From Alkalibacillus flavidus (GTDB lineage Bacteria > Bacillota > Bacilli > Bacillales > Alkalibacillaceae), in the NCBI RefSeq assembly GCF_040545925.1, contig NZ_JBEPMX010000003.1, forward strand, positions 1 through 64,000: a DNA stretch of 64,000 nt, read 5' to 3'. The notes below the pieces were generated by a model, which saw nothing but the letters and a program-made list of their open reading frames with translations, was not told where the DNA came from and made no database searches. Positions 44,450 to 52,871 of the stretch are shown here, piece after piece; position 1 is the stretch's first letter; every line of letters starts with the position of its first letter. Position numbers and translations under genes: made by a program.

Positions 44450-44932
44450 ATGCATATTCGCGAAATTGAAACAAAAGATAATCAAACGATTGAACATATC
44501 ATCAAATCGTCATTGGAATCATATGGACTTGATATTCCTGGCACCGCCTACGTTGACCCACAGCTGTCTAACTTAACGCAGTTTTATGAAGCTGATGACG
44601 ATGCGGCCTATTGGGTTGCTGAAAACGGTGATGGACGAGTGGTCGGCGGTGTCGGCATAGGACCATTTGACCGAGAAAACGGCATTTGTGAATTGCAAAA
44701 ACTGTACGTCGCGCCCGAAGCACAAGGTCGTGGTCTCGCGCGGCAATTGATGGATGTCGCGCTTACGTTTGCGAATAAACACTACGACGCGTGTTATCTC
44801 GAGACATCGACGAAATTAGAAGCGGCGAATCGTTTATATGAGAAATTAGGATTTGAACCATTGCCTAAGCCGATCGAAGGGTCTGATCATAATGCAATGG
44901 ATGCGTGGTATTTGAAGCGATTCAATTCGTGA
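44450..44932 (+). CDS. GNAT-family N-acetyltransferase
   Basis: The 160-residue product has the acetyl-CoA site LQKLYVAPEAQGRGLARQLMDVAL and the late motif ANRLYEKLGFEPL. The acceptor is unknown; small molecules or amino acids are usual. GAGGTGAG stands before the ATG. The coat gene follows closely. Confidence 0.88.
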   Translation: MHIREIETKDNQTIEHIIKSSLESYGLDIPGTAYVDPQLSNLTQFYEADDDAAYWVAENGDGRVVGGVGIGPFDRENGICELQKLYVAPEAQGRGLARQLMDVALTFANKHYDACYLETSTKLEAANRLYEKLGFEPLPKPIEGSDHNAMDAWYLKRFNS

Positions 44933-45007
44933 TTGAACCGGATGTATATTTTAATGAATTTGGCTGACCCTAAAACTGTCAATCAGTTTAGGAGGAGGAT
45001 TTTTTTT

Positions 45008-45628
45008 ATGCAACAACAACCAAACCCGAACAGCCAAATGAAAGAATCTGGAACGTTACCGACTCATTTAAGCCAAGGTGGGCATGCGATTTATGATGCA
45101 CATGAAGCGATCTCGACGGTGATCGGTGCGATGGAGCATTACAAACTATATGAACCGAACATTCAGTGTCAGCAACTTCAAGGTATTTTAACGAATCAGT
45201 ACAATTACTTAACGGAAACATATAACACGATGGTCGATGCGTATCAATCGGGCCAAAAACCGGCTCAACCAACGGCTGTCTATAATATGGAGATTTCAAA
45301 TGATGTGACGTACGGCTTGCAACCGAGTCAGCCGAAGCAACCTGAACAAAACCCGCAGCAATTGAACGATGAATGCTATTCAGGTTTTATGCTCGGGCAG
45401 TTAAAGGCTTGCGCAACAGCCGCTAACAACGCCGCATTAGAAGCGACGAACCCCGTCATGCGCCGCGTGTTACAGGATAGCGTGCCGAATTTCTCAGAAA
45501 TGGCTTACGAAATGTTCTTGTATCAGAACGACAAAGGCTATTATCAAGTTGCGCAGTTTGATGAAGACACGACGAATCAGCTACTCAATAGCTACGCCCC
45601 GATGACGAATACAAACCAACCGCATTAA
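45008..45628 (+). CDS. CotF-family spore coat protein
   Basis: The Gln/Asn/Pro-rich product of 206 residues has a CotF-type helical region (HAIYDAHEAISTVIGAMEHYKLYEPNIQCQQLQGILTNQYNYLTETYNTM) and, near the end, PVMRRVLQDSVPNFSEMAYEMFLYQNDKGYY. It indicates that the host makes endospores. GGAGGAGG precedes the ATG at 45008; longer in-frame starts lack a site. Expression under a mother-cell sigma factor is expected but no promoter was identified. Confidence 0.88.
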   Translation: MQQQPNPNSQMKESGTLPTHLSQGGHAIYDAHEAISTVIGAMEHYKLYEPNIQCQQLQGILTNQYNYLTETYNTMVDAYQSGQKPAQPTAVYNMEISNDVTYGLQPSQPKQPEQNPQQLNDECYSGFMLGQLKACATAANNAALEATNPVMRRVLQDSVPNFSEMAYEMFLYQNDKGYYQVAQFDEDTTNQLLNSYAPMTNTNQPH

Positions 45629-45637
45629 ATCATAACG

Positions 45638-45668
45638 AAGCCGCTCTGGATACCCAGAGCGGCTTTTA
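45638..45668 (+). terminator. Terminator behind the coat gene
   Basis: AAGCCGCTCTGG (45638-45649) pairs with CCAGAGCGGCTT (45654-45665), followed by TT. Confidence 0.85.
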
Positions 45669-45686
45669 TCATCTCGTCTGCACCAT

Positions 45687-45855
45687 TTATTAAATAATTC
45701 CCGTTATTTATTTAATAACTCACCTTACTTATTTCATAACTTCGGCTAATTATTTAAAAACTAGAGCAGCTCGCTTCAGTTATTTCAAAATTCCTTGAAA
45801 TTATCTCATAACTTGGCCTAGTTATTTCAAAAATAAAGCGACTTATTTAATAACT
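45687..45855. repeat. 21-bp periodic AT-rich intergenic array, 8 units
   Basis: Cores of form TTATTTMAWAACT start at 45687, 45708, 45729, 45750, 45780, 45801, 45822 and 45843. All steps are 21 bp except one of 30. The roughly 8-bp segments between cores vary (for example TCGGCTAA, TGGCCTAG). It fills the convergent gap between the coat gene and the sodium channel gene. Confidence 0.9.
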
Positions 45856-45862
45856 AAACTCT

Positions 45863-46666
45863 CTACTTGTTTTGACCTCGGATGATTTGCTTCAATTCTT
45901 GAATTTCCCCGCGCAATTGACTCACTTCATCTTTTAATTCATCCTCAGCTGGCGTTTCTCCGTTTTCAAGTTGTTCTACTTTCTCGAAGTTATTCACAAT
46001 CACACCGACAAACAGGTTCAGCACGATAAACGTCCCGACCAAAATAAACGCGACAAAATACGTCCACGCCCACCATATTTCATCCATAATTGGACGCATG
46101 ATCGCACTCGCCCATGACTCAAGCGTAATAATTTGGAATAAGGTGAGCAGTGTTTCTTCAATCGTTCCGAAATAGTCCGGCGCGACATCTCTAAATAAAA
46201 ACGTTCCCATCACACTAAACACGTAAAACATAATGCCGAGTAACAGCATGATCGTCCCGAGCGACGGCAATGTCATAATGAGTGCATTGACAATTTTACG
46301 TAGCGACGGAATAACGGAAATCGTCCGAAACACACGTAAAACACGCAATATACGTAACACGGTTACAAACGGCGAGCCCATAAAGATAAAACTTGACGCA
46401 ACGATCACAAAGTCGAACACATTCCATCCATCTTTAAAAAAATTCGTCGTCGGTCGTGCCGCAAGTAATTTCAATACAATTTCTAGTGAGAATATAATCA
46501 ACACAAACGTATCAACCCGGACAAACCACTCACCGTATGTATCATATAATCCGCGGTAACTTTCTAATCCAACGATCACCGCATTAATGATAATTAATGT
46601 AATAATCGTCGGTTGAAACACTTTATGATTCACAATCTGCGCACTCTTCTGTCGCAACTGATTCAT
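45863..46666 (-). CDS. Voltage-gated sodium channel, NaChBac type
   Basis: This 267-residue single-domain six-helix channel forms tetramers. The voltage sensor S4 has arginines at 105, 108, 111 and 114 (TVLRILRVLRVFRTIS), and the selectivity filter is TLESWAS at 181-187, as in NaChBac. A C-terminal coiled coil (EDELKDEVSQLRGEIQELKQIIRG) would hold the tetramer. GGGGGAG precedes the ATG at 46666. In salt-loving Bacillaceae such channels serve sodium re-entry for pH homeostasis and motility. Confidence 0.95.
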   Translation of the reverse strand: MNQLRQKSAQIVNHKVFQPTIITLIIINAVIVGLESYRGLYDTYGEWFVRVDTFVLIIFSLEIVLKLLAARPTTNFFKDGWNVFDFVIVASSFIFMGSPFVTVLRILRVLRVFRTISVIPSLRKIVNALIMTLPSLGTIMLLLGIMFYVFSVMGTFLFRDVAPDYFGTIEETLLTLFQIITLESWASAIMRPIMDEIWWAWTYFVAFILVGTFIVLNLFVGVIVNNFEKVEQLENGETPAEDELKDEVSQLRGEIQELKQIIRGQNK

Positions 46667-46910
46667 GTCTGCTCCCCCATTTTCGCTCTCATCCTTATAA
46701 ATTCTATCACAAAATAATTCACCATGAAAAAATCTGTTCACAACCTTCTTTCCCTGAAGATTGTTAGACAATGTTGACCAATTGTCTAACAATGCTAGTA
46801 GATTATCTGACAATCTTGGGTTGCATCAAAATCTATTCATGGCTTTTTATGATATAACGTGTTAAAATGCCAATTGAACAATAATTAATTAAAACCACAC
46901 ACACGTTGTT

Positions 46911-47037
46911 TTCTAGGGTTCCGCGGCTTAGCTTATGTCGGTCTGGTCCAAGAGAAAACACACAGCTATGCGCTGTGACACGGAGGGACAAAAGCCCGGG
47001 AGATGTTGAACCTAACATCTTCCGGGCTTTCCTTTTG
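46911..47037 (+). ncRNA. Guanidine-I (ykkC) riboswitch with terminator
   Basis: The leader holds the hallmark blocks in order: CTAGGGTTCCGCGGC (from 46913), GTCTGGTCCAAGAG (from 46941), an ACAGCTATGCGCTGT hairpin, CACGGAGGGACAAAAGCCCGGGAGA. The last block also forms the left arm of a terminator (46991-47007 with 47014-47030, then CCTTTT), so guanidinium binding would prevent termination. It stands directly before the SMR pair, a known target of this class. Confidence 0.93.
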
Positions 47038-47060
47038 ATTAACGAAGGAGGGCTAGCACA

Positions 47061-47390
47061 ATGACAATCCATTGGTTAAAAGTCGTTGCGGGCGCATTTT
47101 TCGAAGTGTTTTGGGTGATTGGCCTGAGTTATGCCGACAGTCTACTAACATGGAGCGGAACGATTATCGCTATATTTTTAAGTTTTTTATTTTTAATTCT
47201 CGCCGCTAAACATCTTCCAGTCGGCACGGTTTATGCTGTATTCGCAGGGCTCGGGACAGCAGGCACGGTCATCGTCGACATGGTCTTTTTCGGCGAACCA
47301 TTTCAACTGCTCAAACTGGTCTTCATCGCCGTTCTTGTTACTGGCATCATCGGCTTAAAATTCGTCACAGAAGAGCGAGGTGAGACGTAA
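47061..47390 (+). CDS. ykkC: SMR-family guanidinium exporter subunit
   Basis: This four-helix small multidrug-resistance protein of 109 residues has the conserved membrane Glu in FFEVFWVIGLSYADS and GLGTAGTVIVDMVFFGEPF. It closely recalls B. subtilis YkkC. The paired gene starts within its stop (TAATG), so a heteromeric exporter is likely. The riboswitch ahead points to guanidinium as substrate. Confidence 0.93.
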   Translation: MTIHWLKVVAGAFFEVFWVIGLSYADSLLTWSGTIIAIFLSFLFLILAAKHLPVGTVYAVFAGLGTAGTVIVDMVFFGEPFQLLKLVFIAVLVTGIIGLKFVTEERGET

Positions 47391-47707
47391 TGCATTGGAT
47401 CGCTCTTATTGTCGCAGGTTTATTCGAAATGACGGGCGTATTAGGTATAAACTTCATCAATCGTTATCAAAACTGGCAATCTGTCGTTTTTATGATCGGG
47501 GCTTTCTCTATCAGTTTCGCGTTATTGTCATTTGCGATGGAAGGTATTACGATGAGTGTCGCCTACGCGATTTGGACCGGAATTGGTGCTGCAGGTAGCG
47601 CGATCATGGGCATTCTATTATTTAACGAGCCCGCGAATCGCCTGCGTTTATTGTTTATTTTTTGTATTATCGCATCGACTGTCGGACTAAAATTGATAAC
47701 AGGCTAA
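47390..47707 (+). CDS. ykkD: SMR-family guanidinium exporter subunit
   Basis: This four-helix SMR protein of 105 residues has the conserved Glu in GLFEMTGVLGINF and TGIGAAGSAIMGILLFNEP, like B. subtilis YkkD. Its ATG shares one base with the stop of the first subunit, forcing coupled translation and matched amounts. Confidence 0.92.
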   Translation: MHWIALIVAGLFEMTGVLGINFINRYQNWQSVVFMIGAFSISFALLSFAMEGITMSVAYAIWTGIGAAGSAIMGILLFNEPANRLRLLFIFCIIASTVGLKLITG

Positions 47708-47761
47708 CACCAGCATGATCATAGTGAACCAGGTCAAACCATAAACATGACTGTCTATACA

Positions 47762-47792
47762 AAAAAGCTTGGGCGCGCCTCCCAAGCTTTTG
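47762..47792. terminator. Bidirectional terminator between the SMR pair and a small minus-strand gene
   Basis: AAAAGCTTGGG (47763-47773) pairs with CCCAAGCTTTT (47781-47791), with A and T runs outside. Confidence 0.82.
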
Positions 47793-47834
47793 CTTTTATT
47801 CTCATGTTTCGATTCTCCGAAAGCCTTTTCCGCC

Positions 47835-48017
47835 TTACTCTTGATCCTTTTCTCCATCCTTAAATGATCCATTTTTTTCTCTCATGATATCTAACTCTAG
47901 CTGTTTCTCTTCCAAATCTAATTCTTTTAGTTTTTGCTGGTGGTTCAATTTATTTTTGTGAGCGTAATAAGTCAAAGAGATAGCAACAATTAATGGTAAA
48001 AATAGCCATTCAAACAA
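47835..48017 (-). CDS. Small membrane protein with a charged coiled-coil tail, 60 aa
   Basis: One N-terminal helix (FEWLFLPLIVAISLTYYAH) is followed by a highly charged coiled coil (LKELDLEEKQLELDIMREK). I do not recognise a family. The start is set at a TTG at 48017 because GGGGGG lies 7 bases ahead; a longer frame to 48110 lacks a site. It is convergent to the SMR pair and divergent from pstS. Confidence 0.6.
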   Translation of the reverse strand: MFEWLFLPLIVAISLTYYAHKNKLNHQQKLKELDLEEKQLELDIMREKNGSFKDGEKDQE

Positions 48018-48128
48018 AAAACTTCCCCCCTTATTTCTTGATTCGTTAATATCTATATTATTACACAAATGATCCAAACACGCTATTTCAATGCGAATAA
48101 ACTCTGTCACAACAAACCTCGAACCGTC

Positions 48129-48194
48129 TTTACAAAACCTTTACTCAATCTTTACTTTCCCTTTACAGACATTTAGGACAACACGGTTTATGAT
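48129..48194 (+). promoter_or_regulatory. PhoP box array and promoter of the pst operon
   Basis: Four hexamers TTTACA, TTTACT, TTTACT, TTTACA start at 48129, 48140, 48151 and 48162, exactly 11 bp apart. This is the direct-repeat layout bound by PhoP dimers. A TATGAT (48189-48194) is the probable -10, with no good -35, as usual for activated Pho promoters. Phosphate starvation should induce the operon. Confidence 0.85.
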
Positions 48195-48238
48195 GAAACT
48201 GTAACATTCAAAACACAACCCAAGGGGAGGATTTCTTC

Positions 48239-49213
48239 ATGTTCAACAGAGTTAAGTTTGTCGCATTAGTTACAACGATTCTAGTATTTGCAGGTTTGCT
48301 TACCGCTTGTCAATCAAATGATGATAACGCAAGCGCTGAATCAAATAACGGTGAACAATTAGACGGCCGTGTCGTTGTCGATGGGTCAGGTACCGTTTAC
48401 CCACTTATGTCTCGTCTAGCGGAAAATTATATGGTGAATGATCAGTCCAATGTTTCAGTCGAAGTTGGCCGCTCTGGCACAAGCGCAGGATTTGAGAAAT
48501 TTTTAGCTGAAGACGGAACAGACTTCAACGATGCGTCTCGAAAAATTAAAGAAGAAGAAATCAATAAAGCAGAAGAATTAGGCATTAACTATAAAGAAAT
48601 TAAATTAGCATTAGACGGATTAACCATTGTCGCTCACCCTGAAAATGACTGGGCAACGGAACTAACGGAAGAACAAGTTATTGATATTTTCACAGCACAA
48701 GGCGATATCGAAAACTGGTCAGATATTAATAGCGACTGGCCAAACGAACCGATCAATCTATATGGTCCTAACGAAAACCACGGCACGTATGAGTTTTTCT
48801 ATGAATCTATTTTAAATGAACAAGACTTAGCTGAAGATGCAGACTTACAACAAGAATACTCAACACTCGTACAACTCGTCTCTCAAGATAAACACAGTCT
48901 CGGCTTTTTCGGATTTGGTTATTACGATAACAACCAAGATAAATTAAACGCCGTTAGCATTAACTTTGGCGATGGTCCCGTCGCACCGTCACTGGACACG
49001 ATTGACGAAAGCGGACCGTACCAAAACTTTACACGCCCAGTCTTTACGTACTTGAATACAGATCATGCACAAGAAAAAGCACAAGTATTAGATTTTGCAC
49101 AATACGTTGTCGATGAATCATCTAACATCGCTGGTGAAACGGGCTTCGCGCCACTACCAGAAGAAGAAATTGATCAACTACGTCAAGATTTAGAACAACT
49201 TGGTTCTGAATAA
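48239..49213 (+). CDS. pstS: Phosphate-binding lipoprotein of the Pst transporter
   Basis: The signal peptide ends in LLTAC, a lipobox. The phosphate-binding loops are DGSGTVYPL and GRSGTSAGFEKF, with NDASRKIKEEE and GPNENHGTYEFF following. The protein has 324 residues and an acidic surface. GGGGAGG precedes the ATG. It heads pstSCAB, with PhoP boxes upstream. Confidence 0.95.
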   Translation: MFNRVKFVALVTTILVFAGLLTACQSNDDNASAESNNGEQLDGRVVVDGSGTVYPLMSRLAENYMVNDQSNVSVEVGRSGTSAGFEKFLAEDGTDFNDASRKIKEEEINKAEELGINYKEIKLALDGLTIVAHPENDWATELTEEQVIDIFTAQGDIENWSDINSDWPNEPINLYGPNENHGTYEFFYESILNEQDLAEDADLQQEYSTLVQLVSQDKHSLGFFGFGYYDNNQDKLNAVSINFGDGPVAPSLDTIDESGPYQNFTRPVFTYLNTDHAQEKAQVLDFAQYVVDESSNIAGETGFAPLPEEEIDQLRQDLEQLGSE

Positions 49214-49243
49214 TCGAGTGACGTCGGTCAGGAGGAACTTGTT

Positions 49244-50188
49244 TTGAACTCAATGACGAAAGAATCATTAAACATTCAACAACGAATCAGACAGCAATCG
49301 AAGTCAAAACAAAGACAACAACGGATGAACCGCACGATCCCAAAATTGTTGTTAGGATGCGCTTTAATCTCGGTCCTAACAACGATCGGGATTATTTACA
49401 CCTTATTAGCAGAAACGATTTCGTTTTTTAATATTGTCTCATTCAAAGAATTTTTCACATCAACGGAATTAAATCCATTAAGTCAAAACCCAGACTTCGG
49501 GTTGCTTCCATTGTTGAATGGCACATTGATATCGACAGCGATCGCAATGGCTGTGGCAGCACCGATCGGCTTAATGAGTGCGATTTATTTAAGCGAATAC
49601 GCATCAACACGCGTTCGCAATGTATTGAAACCTGTATTAGAAGTGCTCGCAGGTGTGCCAACTGTGGTATACGGCTTTTTCGCCTTCACCTTAGTGACAC
49701 CTGTTTTACGGTCAATCTGGCCAAGTATTGAAGCAACGAATATTTTAAGCCCTGGTATCGTGATGGGGATTATGATTATTCCGATGGTTGCGTCACTCTC
49801 TGAAGATGCGATTTCATCCGTCCCTCAGTCCATGCGTGAAGGCGCGATGGCACTAGGGTCCACGAAGCTTGAAACGACGATAAAAGTCGTTATTCCAGGC
49901 GCTTTATCGGGTATCGTTGCATCATTTGTTCTCGCGGTATCACGAGCAATCGGTGAAACAATGATCGTGACCGTAGCAAGTGGTAGCTCGAAAAATTTCA
50001 CCTTCGATATTACAGAATCGATGCAAACGATGACCGCTTATATCGTTGAGGTGACGAGTGGTGATGCTGCTGCGGGTACACCGATTTACTACAGTATTTA
50101 CGCGGTTGCCATGACATTATTTATTATGACATTTGCGATGAACTTACTCGCACGCTACATTTCGAAACGGTTTAGGGAGGCTTATTAA
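49244..50188 (+). CDS. pstC: Phosphate ABC transporter permease PstC
   Basis: This membrane permease of 314 residues has the motifs YLSEYASTRVRNVLKPVLEVLAGVPTVVYGFFA and REGAMALGSTKLETTIKVVIP (EAA loop). The TTG start at 49244 has GGAGG 8 bases ahead; an ATG three codons on is spaced too far. The N-terminus is long and polar (about 40 residues rich in Gln, Arg and Lys). Confidence 0.93.
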   Translation: MNSMTKESLNIQQRIRQQSKSKQRQQRMNRTIPKLLLGCALISVLTTIGIIYTLLAETISFFNIVSFKEFFTSTELNPLSQNPDFGLLPLLNGTLISTAIAMAVAAPIGLMSAIYLSEYASTRVRNVLKPVLEVLAGVPTVVYGFFAFTLVTPVLRSIWPSIEATNILSPGIVMGIMIIPMVASLSEDAISSVPQSMREGAMALGSTKLETTIKVVIPGALSGIVASFVLAVSRAIGETMIVTVASGSSKNFTFDITESMQTMTAYIVEVTSGDAAAGTPIYYSIYAVAMTLFIMTFAMNLLARYISKRFREAY

Positions 50189-50189
50189 C

Positions 50190-51056
50190 GTGAAATTCGC
50201 ATCAAACATGACCTTTCGCTTAAAACTGAATCAATTGGCTAAAGGAGCCTTTCTGAGCGCTACGTTATTTGGCGTCGTTGTCTTAATCATTTTAATGGCC
50301 CAAGTCACCATCGATGGTATTCAGTGGATCGATATGCAGTTTATAACGAGCCATCTTTCAAATACAGCGAGCAAAGCTGGCATTATGGGACCTATTTTAG
50401 GAACATTACTTCTCATGGTGGTCGTGATTGTCGTCACACTTTCAATAGGTGTTGGCGCCGCGATATACCTTGAGTTATACGCGAAAAACAGTCGACTAAA
50501 CGGCTTCATTCAGACGAATATTCGTAACCTAGCAGGTGTCCCGTCAATTGTTTACGGCATTCTCGGGTTAACGATTTTTGCCCGACTGATGGATTTAGGT
50601 AACACTGTATTAGCCGGCGGATTCACATTATCATTGCTCGTATTACCAATTGTCATTGTCGCCTCACAAGAAGCGTTACGATCTGTTCCGAATGATATTA
50701 GTGAAGCATCATACGGATTAGGTGCAACGACATGGCAAACGATTCAACGTATTATTTTGCCGACAGCGTTACCGGGTATCTTAACGGGAGCAATCCTTGC
50801 TGTTTCAAGATCGATTGGCGAAACGGCACCATTAGTCGTTTTAGGTATTCCGGCATTATTAATTCCTTTTCCGAACGGGTTTAACGACCAATTCACGGCA
50901 CTACCGCTTCAAATCTATTATTGGACACTCGACTCAGTCCTGGTCGATGAATACGCCAATTTAGCGGCAGCAACGATTATTATATTAATGACAATACTCA
51001 TTACGCTGAATTTAACAGCGATTATTATACGAAATAAATTCCAAAAACACGTTTAA
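50190..51056 (+). CDS. pstA: Phosphate ABC transporter permease PstA
   Basis: The partner permease has 288 residues, with YLELYAKNSRLNGFIQTNIRNLAGVPSIVYGILG and EASYGLGATTWQTIQRIILP. A GTG start follows GGGAGG, one base after the pstC stop, so the genes are coupled. Confidence 0.93.
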   Translation: MKFASNMTFRLKLNQLAKGAFLSATLFGVVVLIILMAQVTIDGIQWIDMQFITSHLSNTASKAGIMGPILGTLLLMVVVIVVTLSIGVGAAIYLELYAKNSRLNGFIQTNIRNLAGVPSIVYGILGLTIFARLMDLGNTVLAGGFTLSLLVLPIVIVASQEALRSVPNDISEASYGLGATTWQTIQRIILPTALPGILTGAILAVSRSIGETAPLVVLGIPALLIPFPNGFNDQFTALPLQIYYWTLDSVLVDEYANLAAATIIILMTILITLNLTAIIIRNKFQKHV

Positions 51057-51072
51057 TGAAGGAGGTGACATC

Positions 51073-51894
51073 ATGGCCTTAACAGCTATTTCAAACGAGA
51101 ATAAAGTCACATCAATTGAATCGAAACAACCTGAACAAGCGTCAACACTGTTTGACGTACGTGACTTAAACCTATGGTATAACCAAACCCAAGCCTTGAA
51201 ACAAATTAATTTAACGATCCAACAAAACAACATCACCGCGATCATTGGACCATCAGGTTGTGGTAAGTCGACATTTTTAAAAACACTTAATCGTATGATC
51301 GACTTAACACCGTCTGTCACGACGACAGGTGATATTTATTATAAGCATGACAATATGTTAGCAGACAGCTATAATCCCGAACAATTACGCACACGCGTCG
51401 GCATGGTATTCCAAAAACCGAATCCATTCCCGAAATCAATCTATGAGAATGTCGCTTATGGACCAAAAATTCACGGTATTAAAGATAAAAAAATCCTCAA
51501 CCAAATTGTCGAGAAAAGCTTGCGTGACGCGTATCTTTGGGATGAAGTTAAAGATCGCCTAAAAGATAGTGCACTTGGCTTATCAGGCGGGCAACAGCAG
51601 CGTTTATGTATTGCGCGCACACTCGCGATCGAACCTGATGTTATTTTAATGGATGAACCGACTTCAGCACTCGATCCAGTATCAACAGCGAAAATCGAAG
51701 AGCTTATTCAACAGTTAAAAGAGGATTACAGCATCGTGATCGTCACACACAATATGCAACAAGCCGGTCGTATTTCCGATCAAACAGCGTTCTTCTTAAA
51801 TGGTGAAGTCGTCGAATTTAACGACACCCACACCATGTTCCATGAACCAAGTGATTCGCGAACACATGATTATATTAATGGCCATTTTGGGTAA
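51073..51894 (+). CDS. pstB: Phosphate ABC transporter ATP-binding protein
   Basis: This ATPase of 273 residues has Walker A GPSGCGKST, PstB-specific KPNPFPKSIYENVAYGP, signature LSGGQQQRLCIARTLA and Walker B VILMDEPTSALDP. GAAGGAGGTG precedes the ATG. It is last in the operon; no phoU follows. Confidence 0.95.
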   Translation: MALTAISNENKVTSIESKQPEQASTLFDVRDLNLWYNQTQALKQINLTIQQNNITAIIGPSGCGKSTFLKTLNRMIDLTPSVTTTGDIYYKHDNMLADSYNPEQLRTRVGMVFQKPNPFPKSIYENVAYGPKIHGIKDKKILNQIVEKSLRDAYLWDEVKDRLKDSALGLSGGQQQRLCIARTLAIEPDVILMDEPTSALDPVSTAKIEELIQQLKEDYSIVIVTHNMQQAGRISDQTAFFLNGEVVEFNDTHTMFHEPSDSRTHDYINGHFG

Positions 51895-52037
51895 TACTTT
51901 TGTAACATTAGTCATAAAGACGTAATCGAAACGTCACTGCTCTTTCACAGACAAATCCCTTAAGAATTAGTAAGATAAAAATATAAGCCAAATTGCTTGT
52001 GTAAACCTTCCCCTTTAATAGATTTTTTATAAGTTAT

Positions 52038-52071
52038 CCACCTAGCTTCCCCCTTAGCTAGGTGGCTTTTT
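52038..52071 (+). terminator. Terminator of the pst operon
   Basis: CCACCTAGCT (52038-52047) pairs with AGCTAGGTGG (52056-52065), followed by CTTTTTG. The region 51895-52037 before it shows no gene. Confidence 0.85.
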
Positions 52072-52095
52072 GTATCGTTTGGGGCATATGCACGT

Positions 52096-52195
52096 TAGTT
52101 TTGAAATAAATGAGCTCATTTATTTCAAAACTACACCGATTTATTTAATAAGTGCAAAGATTTATCTCATAACATCGTGGAATTATTTAATAAAT
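52096..52195. repeat. 21-bp periodic AT-rich intergenic array with a 38-bp palindrome
   Basis: Direct TTATTTMAWAACT-type cores start at 52120, 52141, 52162 and 52183 (steps of 21). An inverted core at the left end forms, with the first direct core, a perfect 38-bp palindrome (52096-52133) centred on GAGCTC. The array is in the convergent gap between pstB and the queuosine transporter gene. Confidence 0.88.
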
Positions 52196-52208
52196 TTAAC
52201 GCGATCAA

Positions 52209-52239
52209 AAAACAACCTGCCACTTAGGCAGGTTGTTTT
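52209..52239. terminator. Terminator with the yhhQ stop codon in its loop
   Basis: AAAACAACCTGCC (52209-52221) pairs perfectly with GGCAGGTTGTTTT (52227-52239). The five-base loop contains the reverse complement of the stop codon of the minus-strand gene. Confidence 0.85.
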
Positions 52240-52871
52240 GCTTCGACTCGAGTCGATTGTTTCATTTTATGTTGTCGTGTTAACAGATAAAAAATCGGCG
52301 TGTCGATTGCTGCTATGGCCAACTTAACTACATATTGACTCAAGATCATCATCCATAAGTTTGGAACAGATCCCGCAAAAGCAATCGTAATAAAAATCGT
52401 TGTATCGATAAACTGCGACGACGCCGTACTCAAATTGTTACGCATCCATTTGAAGCGATTGGATGTCATGTTTTTCACAGCGGAAAACACATACACATCG
52501 ACAAATTGAGAGGTTAAATACGCAGCGCCTGATGCTAACACAAAGCGAGCATTTTGCCCGAGCAACGTTTCATAAGCAGCTTGTGACTCTTGTGCAAACG
52601 GTGCAACAGGTAATAGTTGCCCGAAATAAATCATAATACTCGCGAAAATTTGTGCCACAAAGCCGAATATAATCGTCTGTTTTGCTTGTTGCTTGCCATA
52701 CTCTTCATGAATCACATCGGTAATTAAGAACGATACCGCATACACAACGACCGCCGCTGGAACGACGAACGTTTCACTAAACGCGACCAATTTCCCCGCT
52801 AACACGTTCGCAATCACGAGTGATGTCGCAAAAATAATATTTAGCAATATGAGTTTCTGGTCTCTACTCAT
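52224..52871 (-). CDS. yhhQ: Queuosine precursor transporter (YhhQ family)
   Basis: This six-helix membrane protein of 215 residues is of the vitamin-uptake-like YhhQ/QPTR family (VVYAVSFLITDVIHEEYGK, LASGAAYLTSQFVDVYVFSAVK, TDIFITIAF-like TTIFITIAF). It should import preQ0 or preQ1 for tRNA queuosine. The ATG at 52871 overlaps the queF stop (ATGAGTAG). The shared transcript under a preQ1 riboswitch supports the substrate call. Confidence 0.9.
   Translation of the reverse strand: MSRDQKLILLNIIFATSLVIANVLAGKLVAFSETFVVPAAVVVYAVSFLITDVIHEEYGKQQAKQTIIFGFVAQIFASIMIYFGQLLPVAPFAQESQAAYETLLGQNARFVLASGAAYLTSQFVDVYVFSAVKNMTSNRFKWMRNNLSTASSQFIDTTIFITIAFAGSVPNLWMMILSQYVVKLAIAAIDTPIFYLLTRQHKMKQSTRVEAKQPA

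Noticed and set aside
46667..46910. A second structured RNA between the channel gene and the guanidine riboswitch
   Set aside because: Only a TTGTCTAACAAT-like direct repetition and AT-rich DNA are seen; no conserved motif of a known RNA class was recognised.
47687..47872. Minus-strand frame of 61 codons behind the SMR pair
   Set aside because: It crosses the terminator at 47762-47792 and overlaps the small coiled-coil gene in another frame, with no ribosome site.
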